Source: Candidatus Methanosuratincola sp.
GTDB lineage: Archaea > Thermoproteota > Methanomethylicia > Methanomethylicales > Methanomethylicaceae
DNA length: 64,000 nt
Direction: 5' to 3'
NCBI GenBank assembly: GCA_037478935.1
Contig: JBBFLR010000003.1
Location: forward strand, 1-64,000
In this document: positions 34,346 through 41,164 of the stretch, piece after piece
Position numbering within the stretch: the first letter of the stretch is position 1
Layout of the letters: every line of letters starts with the position of its first letter
Notes under the pieces: model-generated
Told to the model about the DNA's origin: nothing
Databases searched by the model: none
What the model saw: the letters and a program-made list of their open reading frames with translations, nothing else
Program-made: the position numbers and the translations under genes

Positions 34346-34570
34346 GTGGTTCGCCTGGTTCTATACGATCTCATAATTGTCGGTGGGGGGCCCGCCGGCC
34401 TCGCTGCGGCAGTCTACGCGAGGAAGCGGCTCCTCAATACCCTCGTGCTCACGCTGGACATCGGCGGGCAGGTCCTACAGACCGAGAAGATCGACAACTA
34501 CCCTGGATACTTGGAGAAGAGCGGGATGGGGCTGTCCGCGCCGCCGTTAGCCTCAGCTCCGCCTTCATGA
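34346..34570 (+). pseudogene. trxB: Thioredoxin reductase, 5' fragment
   Basis: GTG start. The first 65 codons encode a perfect TrxB N-terminus: [20 protein letters not shown] (FAD dinucleotide motif), [19 protein letters not shown]. After LEKSGMGL the similarity stops, the sequence becomes Ala/Pro/Ser-rich and ends at a stop. The NADPH domain and the redox CxxC are absent. The C-terminal 40-odd codons of the same gene appear at 36301-36438 in the same direction, so this is one gene whose middle of roughly 200 codons has been replaced. Not functional as it stands. Confidence 0.78.
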
Positions 34571-34689
34571 AGGCGTTCCTCGACTCTGCGGGGTGGCGCC
34601 CCCGTACCGGTCCCAGCGCCCGCAGCCGCTGATGTCACTGCTGTCGCCGCCGTCGTCGCCGTGGTCACTGTGCCGAGTCTGCCCCGACT

Positions 34690-35520
34690 TCACAGCTGGA
34701 CCGTGACCGTCTGGGTTATCGGTATGAAGAGCAGTCTTCCGGTCAGCTTCAGCTCCGCCGTCCCGCTGATCGGCCCGTTGAGCCTCACCACCCCGCCCTC
34801 CGCCTTGTACTCATTGCCGTCTATCGTGGCGGAGGTGAGCACGAAGCCCAGCTTCTCGTACAGCCCAGTGGTCTTCACCGAGAGGATCGTGCACTCCTCG
34901 GTGTAGAGGTGGTGGTTGTATGGCAATAACATGAGGCCCACCACGGTCAGGTCGGCGGCGCTCTTCCCCATGTAGTCGAGTGCGGGCCTAAAGTCCTCCG
35001 GCGTGAAGGTCACGGAGATACAGTCCCCGCCGTTCGCCATTTGGTCGGTTATCTGCTGGTACAGCCTGATTGAAGTGCACAAGATCAGCGGCGTGTTTGT
35101 CCATGGTTCCGCGTATATTTTTCCAGTGCTGACAGCATCGTATTGCCCGATCGATACCCGCAAATGAGCAACTACCTTCCCTGACGAGTCTGCGACCCAT
35201 AATCCCAGTTTCGGCACTCCTGTTCTAACGCCGTCCACGAGGATCTCGCTTACATCCGCCCTTATCGCGGCCATGCTCACGTTCTGCGGTAGCAACATGA
35301 AACGCCCTATATCTCCGAAGTCGCCCCCCGTGCCGCTGCTCCTAAAATTCTCGAGGATCTCGTTATAGTCGTACGTCCCCAGGTCTACTGCTTCATGCCT
35401 TTGGATGTCCGGAGTTATCGTCCCGAGCCAGTTCCTGCCGGCGAAAACTGATGCGCCAGCGATCACCAGCGGGACCACAAAAACAACTGCCAACAAAATT
35501 CCCAACTTACTCGTTTTCAT
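34690..35520 (-). CDS. Secreted or membrane-anchored protein of unknown function
   Basis: ATG at 35520, preceded on its strand by GAGGAGG; 276 residues. It begins MKTSKLGILLAVVFVVPLVI, a signal peptide or N-terminal anchor. The remainder is predicted to be exported and beta-rich with few charged clusters (KLGLWVADSSGKVVAHLRV, LTVVGLMLLPYNHHLYTEE), ending in a beta-sandwich-like GTAELKLTGRLLFIPITQT. No family is recognised. It sits inside the segment that replaces the middle of trxB, so it probably arrived with the rearrangement. A GC-rich noncoding strip (34571-34689) separates it from the trxB 5' fragment. Confidence 0.65.
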   Translation of the reverse strand: MKTSKLGILLAVVFVVPLVIAGASVFAGRNWLGTITPDIQRHEAVDLGTYDYNEILENFRSSGTGGDFGDIGRFMLLPQNVSMAAIRADVSEILVDGVRTGVPKLGLWVADSSGKVVAHLRVSIGQYDAVSTGKIYAEPWTNTPLILCTSIRLYQQITDQMANGGDCISVTFTPEDFRPALDYMGKSAADLTVVGLMLLPYNHHLYTEECTILSVKTTGLYEKLGFVLTSATIDGNEYKAEGGVVRLNGPISGTAELKLTGRLLFIPITQTVTVQL

Positions 35521-35717
35521 TCGACAAAACCTCCTCTCTTTTCTTCTTCCTTCTTCCTTCATCCATAAATTCTTCCCTCTTGCTCCACTCTTCTGTCCCG
35601 CTCATGAGCGGGCACTGATTATTTCTTGTCGACGCCATTTTAAAAAAACCGGGTTTTTATGGAGGCGCCGCGGGGCGCCTGCTGCGGTGTCCGTGCAGCG
35701 TCTGTGGTGCTGTTGTC

Positions 35718-36300
35718 CTAAAGGGGTCTCTGCCAATTTCCTCCCTCTCCCTCTCCCTCTTCCTGTTCCCGGAGGCGGCCTATCGCCCCTGGCCCATCCG
35801 CCGCCCCGATGGCAGTTCCAGCACGCACACTGGCACCTGCGCCAGCAGCCATCTCCGTCTGGAGGCAGCTCTCCACCCAGTGGAGGAGCACCTTGTTCCC
35901 GTTCTGGTCGTGCCCAATCCTCTTCAGCAGCATGTCCCTGACCGCAGGGTACGTCCTCGCGAGCTTCCGGGGCCAGTGCTTGTGCGCGGTGCACGGCAGG
36001 CACCCAGTCCTCTTGAAGCCCCTGTCGTACGCCGGGTTGTACGGGAGCCCGTTCCGGCGGATGTACTCCCACACCTGCCCCTCGGTCCAGAAGGCTATCG
36101 GGTCGTACGTCCAAACCCCGAGCCTCCTGTTGAAGCGGCACTGCCCGTTCTCCCCGAGGGTGAGTGTCCTCATCCTGCTCTCCACCGCCTGGAGGCCCCT
36201 CAGCACGGCGTCAATCCCGTGGGCTGAGTAAGCCCTCCTCGAAGGCAGCTCCTTCAGGTAGACGCAGCAGGCGGGGTGGCTGAGGTTCCTCTTCCCCCTT
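35718..36300 (-). pseudogene. PAPS reductase-like protein, N-terminally truncated
   Basis: The recognisable part reads SHPACCVYLKELPSRRAYS, VLRGLQAVESRMR, GVWTYDPIAFWTEGQVWEYI, LPYNPAYDRGFKRTGCLPC and HKHWPRKLARTYP. This is the C-terminal half of a PAPS reductase/sulfotransferase-family PP-loop protein, with its cysteine pairs. The N-terminal PP-loop (SGGKDS) is missing: upstream of about 36300 the open frame merely reads the antisense of trxB. The C-terminal tail (GAGAS to REQEEGEGEGG) is low complexity. It looks like a gene fragment left at the right edge of the insertion. Residual function is improbable. Confidence 0.65.
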
Positions 36301-36438
36301 CCCGGGTCCGCCTTTGCCGAGGGCGACATCACCGACACCCCGTACGCGCAGGTGATAATCGCGGCAGGGCAGGGTGCTACGGCAGCCCTTACGGCATACA
36401 GCTACATAAAAAAGAGGCCGGGTGAGATCTGCTACTGA
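36301..36438 (+). pseudogene. trxB: Thioredoxin reductase, 3' fragment
   Basis: In plus frame from 36301 the sequence reads PGSAFAEGDITDTPYAQV, then IIAAGQGATAALTAYSYI and a stop at 36436-36438. This is the conserved FAD-contacting C-terminus of TrxB (family form: FAAGD, then AAGxGAxAAxxAxxY). It is collinear with the 5' fragment at 34346. No start codon or SD precedes it. Together the two fragments show that a single trxB was split and lost its core. Confidence 0.75.
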
Positions 36439-36567
36439 TTCCGAAGCCAAGACCGACGCCAACGCCGATGCCGGCCTGAATCCTGCGTTTTCGTGCATGC
36501 TGCCCCTGCCCAGCATCGATTCGGGATTTTGTAGATTTTACTCCGCTTTTGCGGCTTTATTGCATGG

Positions 36568-36587
36568 TTATATAAGATATATATACC
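36568..36587 (+). promoter_or_regulatory. Promoter of the complex-I-like operon
   Basis: GTTATATAAGATATATATAC at 36568-36587 is a strong double TATA-like element about 34-53 bp before the nuoA-like ATG (36621). It is preceded by a GC-rich stretch with repeated GACGCCAACGCCGATGCC-like codons (36452-36478) that I cannot assign to a gene. Transcription should begin near 36600-36610. Confidence 0.6.
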
Positions 36588-36620
36588 CCTTCAGCATCCT
36601 TTCTATCGGTCGGGAAAGCC

Positions 36621-36959
36621 ATGTTCTTGGATCTGGCCGGCCCTGCAGGGGTCTTTGCGCTGGCGTTGCTGGCGGCTGCCCTCGTGTACCTGTGCGGGCG
36701 GTCTGGAGGCAAAAACGTTGGCGAAGGGGCCGAAAAGGGCGCCAAGCTCCAGCCATATGCGTGCGGTGAAGAGCTCCCGCCTGAACAGGTTCCTGTGAGT
36801 ATCCACATGTTTGATTTTGCTGCATTCTTCCTGATATTCGACGTCATTTCGATCGTCCTGATCTTCTCCTTCTCTGCATCCAATGTCTTCCTCCCAATTG
36901 CCTACATCGCTCTCTCCGGGTTGGCTCTGTATGCCATAATGACGTACAGGAGGCGCTGA
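36621..36959 (+). CDS. nuoA: Complex-I-like subunit A
   Basis: 112 residues with three membrane spans. The loop after the first span has KLQPYACGEELPPEQVPVS, the signature PYxCG(x)E of NuoA/FpoA, and the second span begins FDFAAFFLIFDVISIVLI. Subunit A in complex I helps shape the quinone chamber between H, B and D. Its presence separates this complex from Ech and Mbh hydrogenases, which lack it. First of 12 closely spaced genes; two bases separate it from nuoB. Confidence 0.88.
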   Translation: MFLDLAGPAGVFALALLAAALVYLCGRSGGKNVGEGAEKGAKLQPYACGEELPPEQVPVSIHMFDFAAFFLIFDVISIVLIFSFSASNVFLPIAYIALSGLALYAIMTYRRR

Positions 36960-36960
36960 T

Positions 36961-37404
36961 GTGGGCATAATCGACTGGGCCTTCAGGAAGAGCCCTTGGA
37001 TCCTGCACTTCAACACCGGATCGTGCAACGGCTGCGACATCGAGATATTCGCGACCCTGACGCCGAAATATGACGTCGAGCGCCTCGGTGCATTGCTCAA
37101 GGGCAGCCCGAGGCATGCTGATATCCTTGTTGTGAGCGGGCCGGTAACCAGGCAGGCGAGCGGAAGGATACTCAGGATATACGAGCAGATGCCTGATCCG
37201 AAGAAGGTGGTTGCAGTCGGCACCTGCTGCATAAGCGGAGGGGTCTTCTCGAATGGAGGCAAGGGGCCTTGCTACAACGTCTATCCGGGGCTCGATTCGC
37301 TAGTGCCGGTCGATGCTTATGTCCCTGGGTGCCCGCCGAAGCCCGAGGCGATACTCGACGGCATATCCAAGGTCGCAAAGAAGGCAGGGGTTGGTTGCAA
37401 ATGA
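36961..37404 (+). CDS. nuoB: Complex-I/hydrogenase small subunit B with CxxC cluster motif
   Basis: 147-residue peripheral subunit that carries the cluster nearest the catalytic site. The cysteines are Cys22 and Cys25 in TGSCNGCDIEI, Cys89 in GTCCISGG and Cys124 in PGCPPKP. Respiratory NuoB has two adjacent cysteines (CCAIE), while this CNGCDIE form is that of group 4 [NiFe]-hydrogenase small subunits (EchC, MbhJ). GTG start two bases after nuoA. This is direct sequence evidence for a hydrogenase-type electron path. Confidence 0.9.
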   Translation: MGIIDWAFRKSPWILHFNTGSCNGCDIEIFATLTPKYDVERLGALLKGSPRHADILVVSGPVTRQASGRILRIYEQMPDPKKVVAVGTCCISGGVFSNGGKGPCYNVYPGLDSLVPVDAYVPGCPPKPEAILDGISKVAKKAGVGCK

Positions 37405-37865
37405 ACGCGGAAGAAGCCATTCGGGCCCTGACTGGCGCGGAAGGCGTCCAGGAGATTAAGGCGCTGTCGGAGAGGCGCATCCTCGTGGCCTGCTCAAGGG
37501 ATGCCTACAGGGGTGTCGTAGGGCGACTAGCCGGGTTGGGTTTCAACCATGTGGTCGCGATGACCGGGGTGGACATGAAGGAGGGGATCGACCTCCTGCT
37601 CCATCTGGGATCCTCGCTGATGGTAACCGTCAGGGTGAGGTTGGACCCGTCCAGACCGAAGATATCCTCGGTCTCTGACATTCTGCCTGGGGCAGAGATG
37701 AGGGAGAGGGAGGTCCGGGACCTGCTCGGGGTCGAGTTCGAGGGCCATCCGTCGCCTTCAAGGTTCATGGTCTCTGAGGACTGGCCTGCTGGGGTTTACC
37801 CGCTCAGGAAGGCTTTCACCCCTGCCACTGCCGCTCCGGAGACAAGGAGGTCTGGTCCGGGATGA
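37401..37865 (+). CDS. nuoC: Complex-I-like subunit C
   Basis: 154 residues from the ATG at 37401, which overlaps the nuoB stop. It has the 30-kDa subunit features VAMTGVDMKEGIDLLLHLG, VTVRVRLDP, REREVRDLLGVEFEGHP and PAGVYPLRKAF. The open frame extends upstream out of phase with nuoB but has no gene character there. The protein forms the peripheral arm with B, D and I. C and D are separate genes. Confidence 0.9.
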   Translation: MNAEEAIRALTGAEGVQEIKALSERRILVACSRDAYRGVVGRLAGLGFNHVVAMTGVDMKEGIDLLLHLGSSLMVTVRVRLDPSRPKISSVSDILPGAEMREREVRDLLGVEFEGHPSPSRFMVSEDWPAGVYPLRKAFTPATAAPETRRSGPG

Positions 37866-38995
37866 GCTCTAGCTACGAGAGGATATTCGACATACCGATA
37901 GGCCCCCAGCACCCCGCGCTGAAGGAGCCTGCTATGCTGAAGCTGAAGGTCGATGGGGAGCACGTGGTGGGCGTCGACCTGGACGTGAGCTACAACCACC
38001 GCGGCATCGAGAAGGCTGCAGAGTACAGGACCTACATACAGAACCTGTACTTGATCGAGAGGATCTGCGGGATCTGCAATGTGGCGCAGACCCTCACCTA
38101 TTGCCTCGCTGTGGAGTCGCTGCACGGCAAGGAGATACCCGCCAGGGCCAGGTTCCTGAGGATCGTGGCCGAAGAGATCTCTAGGATAAACAGCCACCTC
38201 CTTTGGCTTGGCGTTGCCGCCCACGAGATAGGGTTCGACACGTTCTTCATGCACATCTGGCTCGACCGGGAGATCACGCTGGGTCTGATGGAAGCGCTCT
38301 CCGGGAACAGGATCACCTCATCGTACAATGTGATCGGCGGTGTGAGGCGTGACGTGACCGAGGATCTCCTCTCTAGGATAAGGAAGGGGCTCGACGATCT
38401 CGAGCCTAGGGTGAAGAGGTACAGGGAGATCGCGATCAATGACAGGTCGATCCTGAAGAGGACCCAGGGGGTAGGGCTGCTCTCACCTGCCGACGCCGTT
38501 GCGACCTCCGCGGTTGGCCCCACCCTCAGGGCATCGGGGATAAGGTCGGACGTGAGGGCGGACGACCCGTACTCCTCCCATGACCAGGTCCCGTTCAACG
38601 TCGTCGCCTCGGACGGGTGCGATGCCCACGCCAGGATACTTGTAAGGCTCGACGAGATACTCGAGTCGATCCAGATGTGCAGATACTGCGTCCAGAAGCT
38701 GCCTTCTGGGCCTATACTGCAGAGGCTCCTACGCCGCACCCCTCCGGGCGAGGGGTTGTCGAGGGTCGAGGCCCCGAGGGGAGAGCTCTTCCACTACATC
38801 CTCTCGGACGGCTCAGACAAGCCGTACCGCTGCAAAGTGAGCACCCCGACGCTGGCGAACCTCCCAGCGCTGGTCAGGATGCTCACCTCGAAGGGAAAGT
38901 ATGTCGTGAACATAGCCGACGTGCCGGTCATCCTAGCCTCCATAGACCCCTGCTTCAGCTGCGCCGCGCGCGTCGAGAAGTCGGGGGGAGTGTAG
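37862..38995 (+). CDS. nuoD: Complex-I/[NiFe]-hydrogenase large subunit with both CxxC motifs
   Basis: 377 residues. The N-terminus IPIGPQHPALKEP and VSYNHRGIEKAAE place it in the NuoD/group 4 large-subunit family. Both nickel-ligand motifs are intact in cysteines: L1 ERICGICNVAQ (Cys69, Cys72) and L2 DPCFSCAARVE (Cys364, Cys367). The His of L1 (CGxCxxxH) is Gln76 here. Quinone- or methanophenazine-linked NuoD and FpoD are generally expected to lack the four cysteines. It may bind a NiFe centre and evolve or use H2, or be an evolutionary intermediate. A C-terminal tail of only ten residues follows L2. Confidence 0.9.
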   Translation: MSSSYERIFDIPIGPQHPALKEPAMLKLKVDGEHVVGVDLDVSYNHRGIEKAAEYRTYIQNLYLIERICGICNVAQTLTYCLAVESLHGKEIPARARFLRIVAEEISRINSHLLWLGVAAHEIGFDTFFMHIWLDREITLGLMEALSGNRITSSYNVIGGVRRDVTEDLLSRIRKGLDDLEPRVKRYREIAINDRSILKRTQGVGLLSPADAVATSAVGPTLRASGIRSDVRADDPYSSHDQVPFNVVASDGCDAHARILVRLDEILESIQMCRYCVQKLPSGPILQRLLRRTPPGEGLSRVEAPRGELFHYILSDGSDKPYRCKVSTPTLANLPALVRMLTSKGKYVVNIADVPVILASIDPCFSCAARVEKSGGV

Positions 38996-38997
38996 GC

Positions 38998-39975
38998 TTG
39001 GATACCGCAATCCTGTCGCTCCTCCAGACCCTTGCGTTCCCGGGGTTCCTGTTTCTGGCAGTATCATCCTTTTTCTACGAGTGGCTCGACCGGAAGATCT
39101 ACGCCTGGATGCAGTTCCGGGCGGGCCCTCTATCGGCGGGGCCGATGGGCATCCTCCAGCCCCTCGCGGACTTTATCAAGCTGATGGGGAAGGAGGACAT
39201 CACCCCTGCTTACGTTGACAGGAGGATCTTCGGGGCAGTCCCTGTCCTGATGGTTGCGATAACCCTCACATTCTGGGCGGTAATCCCGGTCACAGGGGCA
39301 GCCGGTCTCGTCAGCTTCAGGGGCGACGTTATATTCGCAGTTGTGGCGATGACATTCTTCTGCATCTTGGTTTTTCTAGGCGGGTTCTCCTCCGCCAACA
39401 GGTTCTCGCTCTTGGGGGCCGAGAGGGCGACCCTCCAGCTCCTCGGGTTTGAGATACCGCTGATGTTGTCGGTCACGGGCGTCTGCATCCACACGGGCGG
39501 GCTGTCCATGGCCGAGATAGTCTCCTGGCAGGCTGAGAACGGGTGGTCAGTACTGGGGCCCCAGGCGATAGGCTTCTTCATCTTCCTCATCGCTGCACAG
39601 GCGGAGCTCGAGAGGATCCCCTTTGACATACCTGAAGCCGAGCAGGAGATCGTCGCCGGCTGGCTCACAGAGTACTCGGGGAGGAAGCTTGCCCTGATCA
39701 GGCTCGCCAAGGACATGGAGCTGGTCTTCGTCTCCGGGCTAGCCGTGGCGCTCTTCCTCGGCGGGCCGGTCGGGCCGTCCCCGTCAGGGATGGAGTGGAT
39801 CGCCTACACCGCATACTTCCTGCTGAAGGTAGCCATAATCGTTTCAATACTTGCGATCATAAGGGGGCTCTTCGCGAGGGCGAGGATCGACCAGATGGTC
39901 TCGTTCGGCATACGGTACCTGGTTCCGCTCTCGCTCGCCCAGGTAGCTGCAACCGTGTTGTGGAGGCTGTTCTGA
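38998..39975 (+). CDS. nuoH: Complex-I-like membrane subunit H
   Basis: The TTG at 38998, seven bases after GGGGGGAG, gives 325 residues. Eight membrane spans with family motifs FYEWLDRKIYAWMQFRAGP, LLGAERATLQLLGFEIPLM, ERIPFDIPEAEQEIVAGW and YSGRKLALIRLAKDMEL. NuoH links the peripheral arm to the antiporter-like subunits and contains the acidic residues of the entry proton path. The extension of this open frame into nuoD is not coding. Confidence 0.9.
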   Translation: MDTAILSLLQTLAFPGFLFLAVSSFFYEWLDRKIYAWMQFRAGPLSAGPMGILQPLADFIKLMGKEDITPAYVDRRIFGAVPVLMVAITLTFWAVIPVTGAAGLVSFRGDVIFAVVAMTFFCILVFLGGFSSANRFSLLGAERATLQLLGFEIPLMLSVTGVCIHTGGLSMAEIVSWQAENGWSVLGPQAIGFFIFLIAAQAELERIPFDIPEAEQEIVAGWLTEYSGRKLALIRLAKDMELVFVSGLAVALFLGGPVGPSPSGMEWIAYTAYFLLKVAIIVSILAIIRGLFARARIDQMVSFGIRYLVPLSLAQVAATVLWRLF

Positions 39976-40310
39976 TGTCTGTGCTTCGCGACATAATAGA
40001 GAGGAGGGTCAGGCGCGAGAGGATCCGCAGGTGCGGCCCGACGGGCGAGGGGGTCGAAGCCAGCCCCTCGTACCGGGGCAGGGTAGGGCTGAAGAGGGAG
40101 CTGTGCATCGGATGCTCGCTCTGCGAGAAGGACTGCCCGTCGGCTGCCATCAAGATAGTCCAGGACGAGAAAGGGAAGCGCCCAGTCTTCTTCCTCGACA
40201 GGTGCATGTTCTGCGGGCAGTGTAAGGAGAGCTGCCCGACAAAGGCTATATACATGAGCAGCGAGCCTGAGCTGCCAGTGTTCGACAGGAAGGAACTGGA
40301 GGTAAGGTGA
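39975..40310 (+). CDS. nuoI: Complex-I-like ferredoxin subunit I
   Basis: 111 residues from the ATG at 39975 that overlaps the nuoH stop by one base. Two [4Fe-4S] motifs are CIGCSLCEKDCP and CMFCGQCKESCP. It passes electrons from the donor to subunit B. As no NuoEFG, FpoF or FpoO gene is present, the likely donor is reduced ferredoxin docking directly on this subunit, as proposed for other input-less complexes. Confidence 0.92.
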   Translation: MSVLRDIIERRVRRERIRRCGPTGEGVEASPSYRGRVGLKRELCIGCSLCEKDCPSAAIKIVQDEKGKRPVFFLDRCMFCGQCKESCPTKAIYMSSEPELPVFDRKELEVR

Positions 40311-40552
40311 GCATCATGATCGACTTGGCTGTAGCAATTATGATCATCGCGTTCGCGCTCGTGGCCGTGCATGTATCCGACCTGGTGCGGATGACCATAG
40401 CCTTTTCCGTCATGAGCCTGCTCATTGCAGTCTCCTTCTACCTGCTCGGCTCCGCGTACGCTTCGGCTTTCCAGATCGCGATAAACGCCGGGGCAGTGAC
40501 GATCCTGTTCCTGGCGATGATCCACGTGATGAAGCGGAGGAGGCTCGACTGA
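40307..40552 (+). CDS. nuoJ: Complex-I-like subunit J, N-terminal part
   Basis: 81 residues with three membrane spans (DLAVAIMIIAFALVAVHV, RMTIAFSVMSLLIAVSFYLL, FQIAINAGAVTILFLAMIHV). This matches only the N-terminal half of NuoJ, and the typical pi-bulge helix region IAxNAGAVTILFLAMIH is present. GTG start overlapping nuoI by four bases; ATG at 40316 also possible. Its C-terminal half appears to be encoded by the next gene. The Mbh hydrogenase has comparable small MbhD-like subunits. Confidence 0.8.
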   Translation: MSIMIDLAVAIMIIAFALVAVHVSDLVRMTIAFSVMSLLIAVSFYLLGSAYASAFQIAINAGAVTILFLAMIHVMKRRRLD

Positions 40553-40869
40553 TGTCTGACGAAAGACCCGCAGGGGGATCGGAGGACGTGCCCCAGGGCG
40601 GCGGCTTCGGGATGCCAGTCCCCCGCTGGATCAGGTGGGCCGGCATTCTGGCAGTGCTTGCGGCTCTCGTCCTGATCGCAACTTCCTTCCAGCAGTCCTT
40701 TGCCTTCTCCGCACCTTGGTCCTCGACCCTGCCATTTGACGAGGACCCAGGATTCCTCTGGGATTTCAGGGGTATTGACGTATTGGTGCAGGGAGTGATC
40801 GTAATGGCGGCTACTGTTGCGGTAACTTCCCTTCTGAGGGAGTACAGCGTGGTGGGCGAGGATGAGTGA
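40552..40869 (+). CDS. Probable subunit J, C-terminal part
   Basis: 105 residues: a hydrophilic Gly/Pro-rich leader of about 25 residues, one span (WAGILAVLAALVLIATSF), an extracellular loop and a second span (DVLVQGVIVMAATVAVTSLL). Position right after a half-length NuoJ, overlapping it by one base, and the two-span pattern fit the C-terminal half of NuoJ, or an MbhE/MnhB-like subunit. Sequence similarity is weak, so the call leans on context. Confidence 0.6.
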   Translation: MSDERPAGGSEDVPQGGGFGMPVPRWIRWAGILAVLAALVLIATSFQQSFAFSAPWSSTLPFDEDPGFLWDFRGIDVLVQGVIVMAATVAVTSLLREYSVVGEDE

Positions 40870-41164
40870 GGTATTCAGCGCTGCCGCACTGGTGCTCTTT
40901 TTCATAGGGCTATACTGCGTCGTTACTAGGCGGAATATGATAAAGACCGTGCTAGGGATCGAGATAATGACCTCCGCGGTGAACCTGAACTTCATATCGT
41001 ACGCCTCCTCCGGGGCTGGAGCGGATCCGCTGGGCACGAGCATCGTCATAGTCTCGATCTCTGTGGGGGCTGCCGTCGCCGCCCTCGCCCTCTCGATGGT
41101 GATCGCGGTCTACCGGAAGACCGGGAGCGTGGACGTCAGGGAGCTGAGGAGGTTGAAGTGGTGA
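40862..41164 (+). CDS. nuoK: Complex-I-like subunit K
   Basis: 100 residues, three membrane spans. Motifs are RRNMIKTVLGIEIMTSAVNLNFIS, where the Glu in GIEIM is the conserved proton-path residue of NuoK/MnhC, and IVIVSISVGAAVAALALSMVI. Overlaps the preceding gene by eight bases and the next by seven. Confidence 0.9.
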   Translation: MSEVFSAAALVLFFIGLYCVVTRRNMIKTVLGIEIMTSAVNLNFISYASSGAGADPLGTSIVIVSISVGAAVAALALSMVIAVYRKTGSVDVRELRRLKW

